A DNA stretch of 64,000 nucleotides from an uncultured Oscillospiraceae bacterium (GCA_934481355.1 CAKSPH010000005.1:1-64000); one strand, 5' to 3'; shown: positions 18,022 through 27,797, numbered from the stretch's first letter. A program made the numbers and translations. Notes: generated by a model not told the origin, from the sequence alone.

Positions 18022-18957
18022 TTACTTCCCGAGAGCAGCCTTTGTTACGGCAACGATGTTCTCGGCGCACAGACCAAATTCCCTGAGCAGATCAACCGCC
18101 GGGCCGGAATGACCGAATACGTCCTTTACGCCGATCTTGATAACGGGAACAGGGCATTCCTCGGTAACAACGTCAGCCACTGCGGAGCCAAGGCCGCCGA
18201 TAACGCTGTGCTCCTCGACTGTAACGATCTTGCCGGTTTCCCTGGCAGCCTTGACGATGATATCGCGGTCGATGGGCTTGATGGTGTGGATATTGATTAT
18301 ACGCGCGTCAATTCCCTGCTCTGCAAGAGCCTTGCCCGCCTCGATAGCTTCGGCAACCATAAGACCTGTCGCAATGATGGTGATATCCTTGCCGTCCCTG
18401 AGCTGGATTCCCTTGCCTACCTCGAACTTGTAGGTCGCCGGGTCGTTGAAGATGGGAGCGGCAAGTCTGCCGAATCTCATGTAGGTGGGACCTACATAGT
18501 CAGCCATTGCCAGAACCGCCGCCTTAGCCTCGACGTCATCTGCGGGGTTGATAACGGTCATACCGGGGATAGCTCTCATCAGCGCGATATCCTCGTTGCA
18601 CTGGTGGGAAGCGCCGTCCTCGCCAACGGAGATACCGGCGTGTGTAGCACCGATCTTTACGTTCAGGTGGGGATAGCCGATGCTGTTGCGTACTACCTCG
18701 AACGCTCTGCCTGCTGCGAACATTGCGAAGGAGCTTGCGAATACCAGCTTGCCGGTGCTTGCGATACCGGCAGCCACGCCCATCATATTAGCCTCTGCAA
18801 TACCGCAGTCGATGAATCTGTCGGGGTGAGCCTTCTTGAAGGTTCCGGTCTTGGTTGCCGCGGCAAGGTCTGCGTCCATTACTACGAGGTCAGGGCGCTT
18901 CTCAGCGAGCATTACGAGAGCTTCGCCGTAGCTGTCACGAGTTGCTTTCTTTTCCAT
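18022..18957 (-). CDS. Transketolase, C-terminal (pyrimidine-binding) subunit
   Basis: A 311-residue protein matching the second half of transketolase. ATRDSYGEALVMLAEKRPDLVVMDADLA starts the pyrimidine-binding domain, EDGASHQCNEDIALMRAIPGM holds the conserved His region, and TVEEHSVIGGLG lies in the C-terminal domain. With the preceding gene it forms a two-subunit transketolase of the kind common in Clostridia and archaea. The pair moves two-carbon units in the non-oxidative pentose phosphate pathway. ATG at 18957 follows AAAGGA; 26 nt separate it from the N-subunit stop. Confidence 0.93.
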   Translation of the reverse strand: MEKKATRDSYGEALVMLAEKRPDLVVMDADLAAATKTGTFKKAHPDRFIDCGIAEANMMGVAAGIASTGKLVFASSFAMFAAGRAFEVVRNSIGYPHLNVKIGATHAGISVGEDGASHQCNEDIALMRAIPGMTVINPADDVEAKAAVLAMADYVGPTYMRFGRLAAPIFNDPATYKFEVGKGIQLRDGKDITIIATGLMVAEAIEAGKALAEQGIDARIINIHTIKPIDRDIIVKAARETGKIVTVEEHSVIGGLGSAVADVVTEECPVPVIKIGVKDVFGHSGPAVDLLREFGLCAENIVAVTKAALGK

Positions 18958-18983
18958 GTCTATATTATCCTTTCGAGCTGTAA

Positions 18984-19826
18984 TTACTTTTCAAGGGCTG
19001 CGAGGTGGTCGCCGAGCTCCTTCATTGCTACTGCGTATTCCTCATCGTTAGGAGCCTTGCCGTGCCAGCCGACCTGGTTCTCCATGAAGGATACGCCCTT
19101 GCCCTTAACGGACTTCTGAATGATTACGGTAGGCTTGCCGATGGTGCGCTCCGCCTCGTCGAACGCCTTTTCGATCTGGTCGAAATCGTGACCGTCGATG
19201 CATACTACATTCCAGCCGAATGCCCTGAACTTCTCGTCAATGGGGTACGGGGACATTACATCGGAGATCTTGCCGTCTATCTGAAGACCGTTGTTATCTA
19301 CGACTGCAACCAGGTTATCAAGCTTGTAGTGAGCCGCGAACATCGCAGCTTCCCATACCTGACCCTCCTCTATCTCGCCGTCGCCGAGGATAGCGTATAC
19401 TCTGTAATAATCGTCGGACAGCTTACCGGAAAGCGCCATGCCGCAGGCAGCGGAGATTCCCTGACCCAGAGAGCCGGTGCTCATGTCGATACCCGGGAGC
19501 TTGCCCATGGAGGGGTGACCCTGGAGCCTGGAGCCTATCTTGCGGAGGGTTTTCAGCTCCTCAGCAGGGAAGAAACCTCTCTCAGCCAGAACTGCATACA
19601 GTGCCGGAGCGGTGTGACCCTTGGAGAGCACCAGTCTGTCCCTCTCGGGCATATCAGGCTGCTCCGGGTTTACGTTCATGCGGTGCATATAGATATAAGT
19701 CAGTGTGTCAGCGATGGAAAGAGAACCGCCGGGGTGTCCAGCCTTGGCAGCGTGTACTCCCTCGATTACGCCCATTCTGACCTTTGTTGCAGCTATTTCA
19801 AGCTGCTTTTTCAGTAATGCGTCCAT
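18984..19826 (-). CDS. Transketolase, N-terminal (thiamine diphosphate-binding) subunit
   Basis: A 280-residue protein matching the first half of transketolase. GHPGGSLSIADTLTYIY and LSKGHTAPALYAVLAERG are the active-site His regions, and GDGEIEEGQVWEA...VVDNNGLQIDG is the thiamine diphosphate/Mg motif (GDG-x25-30-N). AGGAGG lies 5-6 nt before ATG 19826. Transcribed with the C-subunit gene that follows. Confidence 0.94.
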   Translation of the reverse strand: MDALLKKQLEIAATKVRMGVIEGVHAAKAGHPGGSLSIADTLTYIYMHRMNVNPEQPDMPERDRLVLSKGHTAPALYAVLAERGFFPAEELKTLRKIGSRLQGHPSMGKLPGIDMSTGSLGQGISAACGMALSGKLSDDYYRVYAILGDGEIEEGQVWEAAMFAAHYKLDNLVAVVDNNGLQIDGKISDVMSPYPIDEKFRAFGWNVVCIDGHDFDQIEKAFDEAERTIGKPTVIIQKSVKGKGVSFMENQVGWHGKAPNDEEYAVAMKELGDHLAALEK

Positions 19827-19905
19827 ATAGACCTCCTGTGATTTTTGTGGCTTTCGCCTTATTGTCTATTAAATCAAGCGGTTTCCCGCCTAATTGCCAA
19901 AATAC

Positions 19906-20358
19906 TTAATGCCCCGCTATACTATCCGGGAACGGCACGTCGCCATAGACCTCCACGACATAGCAGCCATCGCTCACATACGGAAGCTCCAACTCCCTGT
20001 CCCAGCGCTTCAGCTTCTCCTCCGGGACTTTTTGGAACAGCGGGTATAACTCGTAATTGTCGCCGTTCGTCCAGTATTCAACGGCGGTCGGGCTTTCGGC
20101 TCTCACCAGAACCGTGGAGCGCACCTCGGTGTGGTTTCCGGTTCCGGTGGTGTTCCCCACGAACGTCACATTGCCAAGAACCTCAACATCCCGTGTGTTG
20201 CTGTAACCGTTCAGCACGTCCTGCGTGTGAAAAAAGCCGCTGATGTTATTCACCGCTGCGCAGAATCCCTCCCACAAGAGCAGCAGCGCCGCCAACACAA
20301 CAGGCAGGCACAATATCACTATACCTGTTATTTTCAGCCAACGGACAGCCTTTTTCAT
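19906..20358 (-). CDS. Hypothetical membrane-anchored protein
   Basis: A 150-residue protein of unknown family. One N-terminal membrane segment (about residues 10-30, ITGIVILCLPVVLAALLLL) is followed by an external domain rich in Thr, Asn, Gly and Val with several acidic pairs. No catalytic motif is seen. The ATG at 20358 lies 3 nt after the HAD phosphatase stop, so the two are co-translated or nearly so. The transketolase genes follow about 80 nt downstream. No link to either neighbour's function is evident. Confidence 0.65.
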   Translation of the reverse strand: MKKAVRWLKITGIVILCLPVVLAALLLLWEGFCAAVNNISGFFHTQDVLNGYSNTRDVEVLGNVTFVGNTTGTGNHTEVRSTVLVRAESPTAVEYWTNGDNYELYPLFQKVPEEKLKRWDRELELPYVSDGCYVVEVYGDVPFPDSIAGH

Positions 20359-20361
20359 TGC

Positions 20362-21168
20362 TCACAACCTTTCAATATAGTCGATAAGCTGCGCCATCGC
20401 CCCGGAATTGTTGTCGCAGAGCACGATATCCGCCGCTTCCCTTACCTCAGGGAGTGCGGAAGCGACCGCCGCACCCAGATCCGCAGACTTTATCATCGCG
20501 TAGTCGTTCATGAAATCCCCGACCCCGACTGTGAATCTGTCCCCGGCGTGTATGGCTTTTATAAGCTCGCGGTAGCCAGCCGCCTTGTCGATCCCCTCGG
20601 GCAGACACTCGAAGAACATCGGCGCGGAGCGCACCCAGTGGACTCCGCGAAGCTCCGGGGCGTTCTCAACGTACTTCTGAAGCCCGTCCAGCTTCTCCGG
20701 GGGATACGCGAACAGGACTTTCAGCCAGCCGCCGCGGGGTATATCGTCAAGCGCGCTGAAATCTGCGTGGACGCTCTCCAGATCGAGGTGCCACTGCTCC
20801 ATCTCGTTGAGATACGGAACATGGACCACATTCCCGCGCAGCACCTCAACGCCGATATCCGGATAGCGCTCTGCGATGTGCTTTATTATGGAGACCGCCC
20901 TGTCGCCTATCTCGCACTGCCACAGAAATCTGTCCTGCTGGAAATCATACACCGCCGCGCCGTTGTAGACCACCGCCGGGCAGTCCAGCCGGAGCTTGTC
21001 GGCAACGTGCTTCGCCATTTCGTAGCCGCGCCCGGTTGCCATCGTGAACAGCCCTCCGCCTGCGCGGAAGCGGTCTATCGCCTCAAGATCCACCGGAAGA
21101 ATCTGCTTGTCGTCAGTCAGCAGAGTTCCGTCAAGATCCGTCATCAGTATTACCTTGCTGAAATCCAT
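20362..21168 (-). CDS. HAD-superfamily phosphatase, Cof/YidA type
   Basis: A 268-residue HAD hydrolase. MTDLDGTLLTDD supplies the DxD nucleophile, ATGRGYEM is motif II, and VGVGDFMNDYAMIKSADLGAAV is the GDxxND motif of the Cof (IIB cap) group. Enzymes of this group dephosphorylate sugar phosphates or flavin precursors, so the substrate cannot be named. The ATG at 21168 lies 3 nt after the rluD stop, and the gene belongs to the same minus-strand run. Confidence 0.88.
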   Translation of the reverse strand: MDFSKVILMTDLDGTLLTDDKQILPVDLEAIDRFRAGGGLFTMATGRGYEMAKHVADKLRLDCPAVVYNGAAVYDFQQDRFLWQCEIGDRAVSIIKHIAERYPDIGVEVLRGNVVHVPYLNEMEQWHLDLESVHADFSALDDIPRGGWLKVLFAYPPEKLDGLQKYVENAPELRGVHWVRSAPMFFECLPEGIDKAAGYRELIKAIHAGDRFTVGVGDFMNDYAMIKSADLGAAVASALPEVREAADIVLCDNNSGAMAQLIDYIERL

Positions 21169-21171
21169 TTA

Positions 21172-22068
21172 TCAGCCCTCTATGCTTTTTAGAAATTTCT
21201 TGAAATAATCGGGGAGTTCGCTGTCGAACTCCATATACTCTCCGGTGCGCGGATGAATAAATCCGATTTTTTTCGCGTGGAGACACTGCCCCTCCAGCCA
21301 TGCGGGTTTTCCGTTCCCGTAGACCGGGTCGCCGGCTACCGGATGCCCGAGATATGCCATGTGTACGCGGATCTGATGGGTTCGCCCTGTCTCCAGCCTT
21401 ACGCGCAGATGGGTGTACCCCGGGAAGCGCTCCAGCACGAAATAATGCGTCACCGCCTCGCGGGAATTCTCCAGAGTCACGCACATCTTCTTGCGGTCGG
21501 TCCTGTGACGCCCTATCGGGGCGTTCACGGTGCCGTCCTCCTTTATCCCTCCGCACACGACGGTTTCGTACTCCCGGGTGAAGCTGTGCTCCTTTATCTG
21601 CTCGGAAAGCCTGAGGTGCGCGAAATCGTTCTTCGCGACCATCAGCAGACCGCTGGTGTCCTTGTCGATACGGTGGACTATTCCCGGGCGTATCTCGCCG
21701 TTAATTCCGGAAAGACTATCGCCGCAGTGGTACATCAGCGCGTTCACGAGAGTTCCGGAGTAATGCCCCGCCGCCGGGTGGACTACCATTCCCTTTGGCT
21801 TGTTGACCACCAGCAGGTCGGAGTCCTCGTACACTATTTCAAGCGGGATAGGCTCCGGGAGGATATCGGTGCTCTGGGGCTCCGGGAGGGTTATCTCCAC
21901 GACCGCACCAGCCGCCGGAATGTCCTTTTTCCCGCAGGGAGCGCCGTTCACCAGCACATTTCCCTGCTCTATCAGCCTGACCGCCGCACTCCGGGAAAGC
22001 TCCGTTTCATCGGCGATGAGCTTATCCAGACGGACTCCTCCAGGCGCTGTCAGCTCAATCGTTTCCAT
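21172..22068 (-). CDS. rluD: 23S rRNA pseudouridine synthase, RluD family
   Basis: A 298-residue pseudouridine synthase with an N-terminal S4 RNA-binding domain (VRLDKLIADE...SRSAAVRLIEQGNVLVNG). The catalytic domain has HRIDKDTSGLLMVAKN with the catalytic Asp, and GRTHQIRVHMAYLGHPVAGDPVYG. It corresponds by position to YlyB, which follows lspA in Bacillus. Start taken as ATG 22068, which lies within the last codons of lspA with AGGGTG upstream; GTG 22077 is an alternative. Confidence 0.92.
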   Translation of the reverse strand: METIELTAPGGVRLDKLIADETELSRSAAVRLIEQGNVLVNGAPCGKKDIPAAGAVVEITLPEPQSTDILPEPIPLEIVYEDSDLLVVNKPKGMVVHPAAGHYSGTLVNALMYHCGDSLSGINGEIRPGIVHRIDKDTSGLLMVAKNDFAHLRLSEQIKEHSFTREYETVVCGGIKEDGTVNAPIGRHRTDRKKMCVTLENSREAVTHYFVLERFPGYTHLRVRLETGRTHQIRVHMAYLGHPVAGDPVYGNGKPAWLEGQCLHAKKIGFIHPRTGEYMEFDSELPDYFKKFLKSIEG

Positions 22069-22612
22069 GGTTTTCACCCTGAACCGGGGCTTCGGAGGAC
22101 TTCGCCAGCTTCTTCCGGCGACTCTCCTTTATTTCGTCAATAACCACGAACAGGCACAGGAGTATTCCTCCCACAACTGCGCAGATATCAGCAAAATTGA
22201 ATATCGGGAAATTGATTATCCTGACATCAATAAAATCCACTACCAGACCGCCGTTAAACAGCCTGTCGATAAGATTGCCAACTCCGCCGCCTATAATAAG
22301 TGAAACCGCGACCACGAACCCAGGGCGCTGTATTTTCTTCATCAGCAGACCAGCTGTCAACACTATCAATACCAAAGAGGTTATTGCGATAAGAAATGCA
22401 GTTTTCCCCTCCATCATGCTGAACGCGGAGCCATTGTTGGTGCAGTAATAAAGGTTGAGCACCTCAGTATCCCCGGCTTTTATGAGATTTACCGTCTCAT
22501 ATTTTGTAAGGTTCTGCACGACCAGCCACTTGGTGAGCTGATCAATCCCCACAAGCACCGCCGCCAGAACCAGCGCGGCATACTGCCTGTATTTGCTCAA
22601 AAATGCTTTCAT
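22055..22612 (-). CDS. lspA: Lipoprotein signal peptidase (signal peptidase II)
   Basis: A 185-residue membrane protease that cleaves prolipoprotein signal peptides. Four hydrophobic segments are visible. NNGSAFS and GGGVGNLIDRL...VVDFIDV carry the two catalytic Asp residues, and NFADICAVVGG follows. The start at 22612 has GGAG 8 nt upstream. The C-terminus has a charged tail (KESRRKK). The 3' end overlaps the rluD start by 14 nt. Confidence 0.95.
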   Translation of the reverse strand: MKAFLSKYRQYAALVLAAVLVGIDQLTKWLVVQNLTKYETVNLIKAGDTEVLNLYYCTNNGSAFSMMEGKTAFLIAITSLVLIVLTAGLLMKKIQRPGFVVAVSLIIGGGVGNLIDRLFNGGLVVDFIDVRIINFPIFNFADICAVVGGILLCLFVVIDEIKESRRKKLAKSSEAPVQGENHGND

Positions 22613-22692
22613 ATATATTTCTCCGAACTGTAATGCCACTGCCCTAAAAAAGCAGGGAAAGGGGACGAACCCCTCCCCCTGCCGGTTTGGTA

Positions 22693-25524
22693 TCAGCCCA
22701 GATTGAGCTTCATAACTGCCGCGCAGCGTGCGCAGAGATGCGGGAACTGAGCGTCAGAGCCCACTGTCGGAGCATGACTCCAGCAGCGCTCGCACATCTC
22801 GCCGGCCGCCTTTTCAACGGTGACGGATACGCCCTCTGCTGCTCCCTTGAACTCGCCCTCGCCGTCAGAAGCCGGCTTTACGTTTACATAAGAAACGGAG
22901 AATGCCTGCGGAAGTTCAGTATAAGAAGAAAGCTCCTTGAAGTTCGCTTCGTCAGCGTAAATGGTAAGCCCCGCGTCAAGCGGCTTACCGATAACGCCTG
23001 CGGTTCTCTTTTCTTCGAGAGCCTTCAGCACATCATCACGAACTGCGTGGATCTTGTTCCACTTTGCCTCAAATGCAGCGTCGATCGTAACGCCGGTCTT
23101 TTCAGGCATCTGGTTGAACGGAACACCGCGCAGGTCGTCTGTGGACTTATGCGGCATGAACTTCCAGATCTCGTCGGATGTGAATGTCAGGATAGGAGCT
23201 ACCAGCTTTACGAGAGAATCAAGAATGATGTACATTGTTGTCTGTACAGCCTTTCTTTCCTCGGACTTCTCAGCGGAACAGTACAGCGTATCCTTGACGA
23301 TATCCAGATAGAAGTTGGACATATCAACTACGCAGAAGCTGTGGATTGCGTGGTATGCAAGGTAGAAGTCGAAGCTCTCGTAGGAAGCCTTTACCTTCTC
23401 AATAACGCCGTCAAGTCTTGCCAGAGCCCACTTGTCAAAGTCGCTCAGCTTGTCCAGCGAAACCATATCAGTATCAGGATTGAAGCCGCCGCGGTTGCAG
23501 AGGTTTCCAAGAATGAATCTTGCGGTGTTTCTTATCTTGCGGTAAGCCTCGGAGAGCTGCTTGAGCATCTCAGGGGATACCCTTACATCATTGTGGAAGT
23601 CAAGGGACGCCACCCACAGACGGAGCACGTCAGCGCCGTACTTGCTGATTACCTCCTCGGGCAGGACAACATTGCCCTTGGACTTGTGCATTACCTCGCC
23701 CTTGCCGTCAACTACCCAGCCGTGTGTGCAGACTGCCTTGTAGGGCGCTCTGCCGGTGGTTGCAACGGAAGTCAGCAGAGAGCTCTGGAACCAGCCTCTG
23801 TACTGGTCGCAGCCCTCGAGATAGAGGTCAGCCGGCCAGCTGAGCTCGGGACGCTCCTGAAGAACTGCCGCGTGAGTACAGCCGGAATCAAACCAGACAT
23901 CGAAGATATCCATTTCCTTGCGGAACTTATTGCAGCCGCACTCGCACTTAACGCTTGCGGGAATGAACTCGGACGGATCCTTGGAATACCAGGAATCGGA
24001 GCTCTCCTTTCTGAACATATCAGAAATAGCCTTGATGGTATCGTCGTTCACGATGACCTTTCCGCAGTCCTCGCAGTAGAGTATCGGGATAGGAACACCC
24101 CAGCGGCGCTGACGGGAAATGCACCAGTCGCTGCGCATATTGACCATGTTCTTGATGCGCTCCTCGCCCCACTCAGGGATCCACTTGACGTCCTCGATAG
24201 CCTTGATGGTCTCGGGCTTGAACATATCAACGTTGCAGAACCACTGGTCGGTCGCACGGTAGATGATAGGCTCATGGCAGCGCCAGCAGTGCGGATAGGG
24301 GTGGACGATCTTCTGCATTGCAAGCAGGGTGTTGTCGTCCTCAAGGCGCTTTGCGATCGCCTTGTTTGCGTCTGCGGTCTTGAGACCTGCGAAATCGCCG
24401 GCTTCCTCAGTCAGAACGCCCTTTTCGTTTACGGGAACGATTATCTTGAACATTCCCTTGTACTTGTTGCATACCTCAAAGTCCTCCAGACCGAAGCCGG
24501 GGGCGGTGTGTACGCAGCCTGTACCGCTGTCAAGCGTAACGTGGTCGCCTACGATGACCGGAGACTTTCTGCCCATGAACGGGTGGTCGGTCTCAATGAG
24601 CTCCAGCTCGGAGCCAGTGAAGCTGCCAACAGTGGAATACTTCTTTATGCCGACTGCTTCCATAACTGTGGAAACCAGCTCGGTCGCCATCAGGAGATAC
24701 TGTCCGAAAGACTTGCTCTCCTCGTCCTCGACCTTAACGAATGTGTACTCGTAATTAGGACCGAGGCAGATAGCGAGGTTGCCAGGCAGAGTCCATGTTG
24801 TGGTCGTCCAGATTACGACATACGCCTTGGAAAGGTCAATGCCGAGATCGTCGAACTTGCCCTTGGAGTCAGTTATCGGGAACTTTACATAGATGGAATA
24901 GCAGGGATCGTCCTGATACTCGATCTCAGCTTCTGCGAGGGCGGTGTTGCAGTCTGCGCACCAGTAAACGGGCTTCAATCCCTTGTAGATGTAGCCCTTC
25001 TGCATCATCTTGCCGAATACCTCGACCTGCTTTGCTTCGAACTCGGGTCTGATGGTAAGGTAAGGATTATCGAAATCGCCCCATACGCCAAGGCGCTTGA
25101 ACTGCTTCTTCTGACCGTCAAGGCAGGACAGGGCAAACTCGCGGCAGCTCTTTCTGAGAGTTACCGGGTCGATGGTGCCGCTGTCAAGACCTATCTGCTT
25201 GATAGCCTTGAGTTCGATCGGCAGACCGTGACAGTCCCAGCCGGGAACGTAATTCGCGTTGAAGCCGGTCATGCTCTTGTACTTTACGATGATATCCTTG
25301 AGGACCTTGTTCATCGCGGTTCCCATGTGGATATTGCCGTTAGCATAGGGAGGGCCATCGTGAAGAGTATAGGAGGGCTTGCCCTTGTTCTTCTCGGACA
25401 GGGCATAGTAAAGTCTGTCGTTCTCCCACTTGTCGAGCATCTCAGGCTCTCTCTGCGGAAGATTTCCTCTCATCGGAAACGCGGTTTCCGGGAGATTCAG
25501 GGTGTTGTTGTAATCTTCTGACAT
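22693..25524 (-). CDS. ileS: Isoleucyl-tRNA synthetase
   Basis: A 943-residue class I synthetase. PPYANGNIHMGT is the HIGH motif, GWDCHGLPIE follows, and MHKSKGNVV stands at the KMSKS position. An editing domain lies in the CP1 insertion. The C-terminal zinc module (CERCW...LCARC) makes it the ordinary bacterial type. AAGGAG stands before ATG 25524. No Ile T-box is seen upstream; the 80 nt to divIVA are too short for one. A full-length antisense open frame exists over this gene but is a codon-bias artefact. Confidence 0.97.
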   Translation of the reverse strand: MSEDYNNTLNLPETAFPMRGNLPQREPEMLDKWENDRLYYALSEKNKGKPSYTLHDGPPYANGNIHMGTAMNKVLKDIIVKYKSMTGFNANYVPGWDCHGLPIELKAIKQIGLDSGTIDPVTLRKSCREFALSCLDGQKKQFKRLGVWGDFDNPYLTIRPEFEAKQVEVFGKMMQKGYIYKGLKPVYWCADCNTALAEAEIEYQDDPCYSIYVKFPITDSKGKFDDLGIDLSKAYVVIWTTTTWTLPGNLAICLGPNYEYTFVKVEDEESKSFGQYLLMATELVSTVMEAVGIKKYSTVGSFTGSELELIETDHPFMGRKSPVIVGDHVTLDSGTGCVHTAPGFGLEDFEVCNKYKGMFKIIVPVNEKGVLTEEAGDFAGLKTADANKAIAKRLEDDNTLLAMQKIVHPYPHCWRCHEPIIYRATDQWFCNVDMFKPETIKAIEDVKWIPEWGEERIKNMVNMRSDWCISRQRRWGVPIPILYCEDCGKVIVNDDTIKAISDMFRKESSDSWYSKDPSEFIPASVKCECGCNKFRKEMDIFDVWFDSGCTHAAVLQERPELSWPADLYLEGCDQYRGWFQSSLLTSVATTGRAPYKAVCTHGWVVDGKGEVMHKSKGNVVLPEEVISKYGADVLRLWVASLDFHNDVRVSPEMLKQLSEAYRKIRNTARFILGNLCNRGGFNPDTDMVSLDKLSDFDKWALARLDGVIEKVKASYESFDFYLAYHAIHSFCVVDMSNFYLDIVKDTLYCSAEKSEERKAVQTTMYIILDSLVKLVAPILTFTSDEIWKFMPHKSTDDLRGVPFNQMPEKTGVTIDAAFEAKWNKIHAVRDDVLKALEEKRTAGVIGKPLDAGLTIYADEANFKELSSYTELPQAFSVSYVNVKPASDGEGEFKGAAEGVSVTVEKAAGEMCERCWSHAPTVGSDAQFPHLCARCAAVMKLNLG

Positions 25525-25604
25525 CAGCTGTGTCTCCTTGTTTTTATATGTTTCTCCGCACGCGGAGGTTATTTATATTCTTCCCCGGTCAGCCGAGAAA
25601 ATTA

Positions 25605-26492
25605 TCAGTTATCCATCGTGTTACCCTTACCAAACTGAAGATCAGTATGGCGGGGCTTTCTCTCCTGCGCGGCGCTGAAGAAAGGAGCTTCTGCGGACTT
25701 TTCAGCTTCCTGAGGCATAGCCTTGAACGGCTCCTCAGCGGGAGCGGGAGCAGCACCGGCGGCAACCGGTTCCTTTGCAGGCTCGGCGGGAGCTTCTGCG
25801 GACTTCTCAGCAACCGGAGCAGCTGCGGGAACCGCCGGCTTTACAGGTGTATTAGCCTTTTCAGCCTCGCGCTTCTCCACTTCATCGGCGGTCATGCGGA
25901 CGTACTCGTTCTCACACATCTCCGGTAGCTTTGCGATAAGGTCCATGTGGGATTTATACGCAGTAAGCAGGCGCTTTCTGTACTCGTCAGCCTCTCGGCG
26001 GGTTTTCTGGAGAATGTTCTGCTGGATCTCCGTCTGCTTCTTCATCATCTGATCGACTTCGTTCGCCTTTGCGCGGGCGTCCTTGATCATCTTGTCGGCG
26101 CGCTCGTTGGTTTCGCGGATCATGCGCTTGGAATATTCGTCAGCGCTGGAGGTCAGCTTGTCAGACTTCTCCTGAGCTTCCCTGAGCTGCTTGTCGCAGG
26201 CTTCCTGCGTTTCCTGGCGGAGTTTCTCAGCAGCCGCCTTGGACTCGTTCACGATCTGGTTTCCCTGCTTCTGTGCAAGGAGCAGCGCGTCCTTCAGCGC
26301 GTCCTCATCGTCTCGGTATTCACGAATCTTGTCGGCGAGGACCTCCAGCTTTCTTTCGAGCTCGTTCTTATCCTTCTGGAGCTGGGAATATTCGCTGGAT
26401 ATCTCACGCAGGAACTCATCTACGTCGTCTGTCTTATAGCCGTTGAATGTCGCTTTTTCGAATCGTCTTGACAAAATATCCTTGGCATTCAT
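25605..26492 (-). CDS. divIVA: Cell-division protein DivIVA
   Basis: A 295-residue polar and septal scaffold. The N-terminal membrane-curvature-binding domain is FEKATFNGYKTDDVDEFL (about residues 12-29). A long coiled coil runs to about residue 175 (LREISSEYSQLQKDKNELERK and on). The last 90 residues are an Ala/Pro/Glu-rich tail (AAPVAEKSAEAPAEPAKEP). That tail is longer than in Bacillus, as often in Clostridia. AGGAAG precedes ATG 26492. Sits between ylmH and ileS as in Bacillus. Confidence 0.92.
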   Translation of the reverse strand: MNAKDILSRRFEKATFNGYKTDDVDEFLREISSEYSQLQKDKNELERKLEVLADKIREYRDDEDALKDALLLAQKQGNQIVNESKAAAEKLRQETQEACDKQLREAQEKSDKLTSSADEYSKRMIRETNERADKMIKDARAKANEVDQMMKKQTEIQQNILQKTRREADEYRKRLLTAYKSHMDLIAKLPEMCENEYVRMTADEVEKREAEKANTPVKPAVPAAAPVAEKSAEAPAEPAKEPVAAGAAPAPAEEPFKAMPQEAEKSAEAPFFSAAQERKPRHTDLQFGKGNTMDN

Positions 26493-26566
26493 TTAGTGAT
26501 ACTTCCTTCCTGTACCGCCGCTCATGCGGCGAAGCCGTTCTAATATAGTCACACCGTACCTTGCGG

Positions 26567-27319
26567 TCAGATGTATTTTTCGATAGTAATGCGGAGCCTG
26601 CCCCTGCGGGTCTCTCCATTAATTTCGGAAACGCGGTACCTGCCGCTTCCCCGGACAGATATTATCATTTTCTCCCTGACCTCAGCGCTGACGCTGGTAC
26701 AGGGAACATGGCCGGCGCTCACAAGACCTGATCTTATCATTTCTGCGGAGCGTTCTCTTGATGTGTTTACAGCGGCGCTGACGACGCAGTCCAGCCGCAG
26801 CGAGGACACAGTGGCTTCTATCCGCTGCATCTTCTGTTCCGGCAAGGGAACCGTAATGCCGCTTTCAGCGGTAACTCCCACCCTGCCTATCTTGTTTATA
26901 TGCAGTATAAGCTGCTCGGCGGTTTCGTGTACGAAAACCACCGCGCAGCCCTCTGCTGTCAGAATATCACCCAGCATCTCCCTTTTTATCTCCAGTGCCA
27001 TCAGGGCACCGAGAATATCTCTGTGGGTGAGCGTATCGCCTTTTCTGAAGTTGAACGTCACAGCCCTGACTGGAAAGATATCCTCCGGTGAAAGCTCCTC
27101 CGCGTAGGTCTGGTCAAGAACTCCGCAGACTGTCCTCATCGAGCCATCGTAGCCCCCATAGAAGCGCAGTTCTCCCTTTACGGCGCATCTGGCGACATCT
27201 GCCTCGCGCTCGTTCAGGAACATTGAGAATCTTGGCACACCAGAGCGATGAGCCAGCCTCTGCATATCGGCTATGTGCGCGGAGAGGTAGCGTTCCTCCT
27301 CATTGAGCGGTCCTGTCAT
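26567..27319 (-). CDS. ylmH: YlmH-family S4-domain RNA-binding protein
   Basis: A 250-residue protein. The N-terminus (LSAHIADMQRLAHRSG...RFSMFLNEREADVAR) and middle (FNFRKGDTLTHRDILGALMALEIKREMLGDI) match YlmH. The C-terminal S4 domain runs from LRLDCVVSAAVNTSRERSAEMIRSGLV to the end. In Bacillus YlmH binds ribosomes and helps rescue stalled nascent chains, and the gene lies between sepF and divIVA as here. Start ATG 27319 is 4 nt after the sepF stop. Confidence 0.88.
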   Translation of the reverse strand: MTGPLNEEERYLSAHIADMQRLAHRSGVPRFSMFLNEREADVARCAVKGELRFYGGYDGSMRTVCGVLDQTYAEELSPEDIFPVRAVTFNFRKGDTLTHRDILGALMALEIKREMLGDILTAEGCAVVFVHETAEQLILHINKIGRVGVTAESGITVPLPEQKMQRIEATVSSLRLDCVVSAAVNTSRERSAEMIRSGLVSAGHVPCTSVSAEVREKMIISVRGSGRYRVSEINGETRRGRLRITIEKYI

Positions 27320-27323
27320 TTTC

Positions 27324-27782
27324 TCAGAACTGCTCCTCGTTCTCCATCATGTCGCCGCTGAGGTCAACAGTGCTGGGAACAACGATGTATGTGCATTCAG
27401 CAACTCTTACGATCCTGCCGTCAATTGCTGCTACAACACCTGCCATGAAATCTACGATCCTCTTTCTGGAATCAACGCTTGCAACCTTCTCGAGATTGAG
27501 GATAACGCTCATGTTATCTCTCAGGAAGCGTACCGGCTCCTTCATAATGTCATCATACTTGAGCGGCTGAACCACCTTGACGGACGAACCGCGCAGGCTG
27601 TTGCCGCTGTGCATATTGATGACCTTTTCGCTTCTCTGTGAAGAGAATCTTGACGGAGCTGCGGCCTCCTCCTCTGTTACAGCAGAAGAAGATGTGTCGT
27701 AGCTGCCCTCGTTCTCGTAGTCCTGCTCGTCCTCGTATTCGTTGTCCTGATGCAGTCCTGCGAACCATGACTTAAAGCTCAT
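27324..27782 (-). CDS. sepF: Cell-division protein SepF
   Basis: A 152-residue FtsZ-membrane anchor. The N-terminal MSFKSWFAGL is an amphipathic membrane-binding helix. An acidic, disordered linker (EYEDEQDYENEG) follows, then the conserved core VKVVQPLKYDDIMKEPVRFLRDNMSVILNLEKV with RIVDFMAGVVAAIDG. GGAGG lies before ATG 27782; the TTG further up is rejected. YlmG (YggT), normally next in Bacillus, is absent here. Confidence 0.93.
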   Translation of the reverse strand: MSFKSWFAGLHQDNEYEDEQDYENEGSYDTSSSAVTEEEAAAPSRFSSQRSEKVINMHSGNSLRGSSVKVVQPLKYDDIMKEPVRFLRDNMSVILNLEKVASVDSRKRIVDFMAGVVAAIDGRIVRVAECTYIVVPSTVDLSGDMMENEEQF

Positions 27783-27797
27783 GATATTTCCTCCCAA

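Noticed and set aside
22687..25521. A 944-codon open frame antisense to the whole of ileS
   Set aside because: It mirrors ileS nearly end to end and follows from codon bias in a GC-rich third position. ileS has all family motifs and a good ribosome site, and the antisense frame has a low-complexity Leu/Val/Ala composition.
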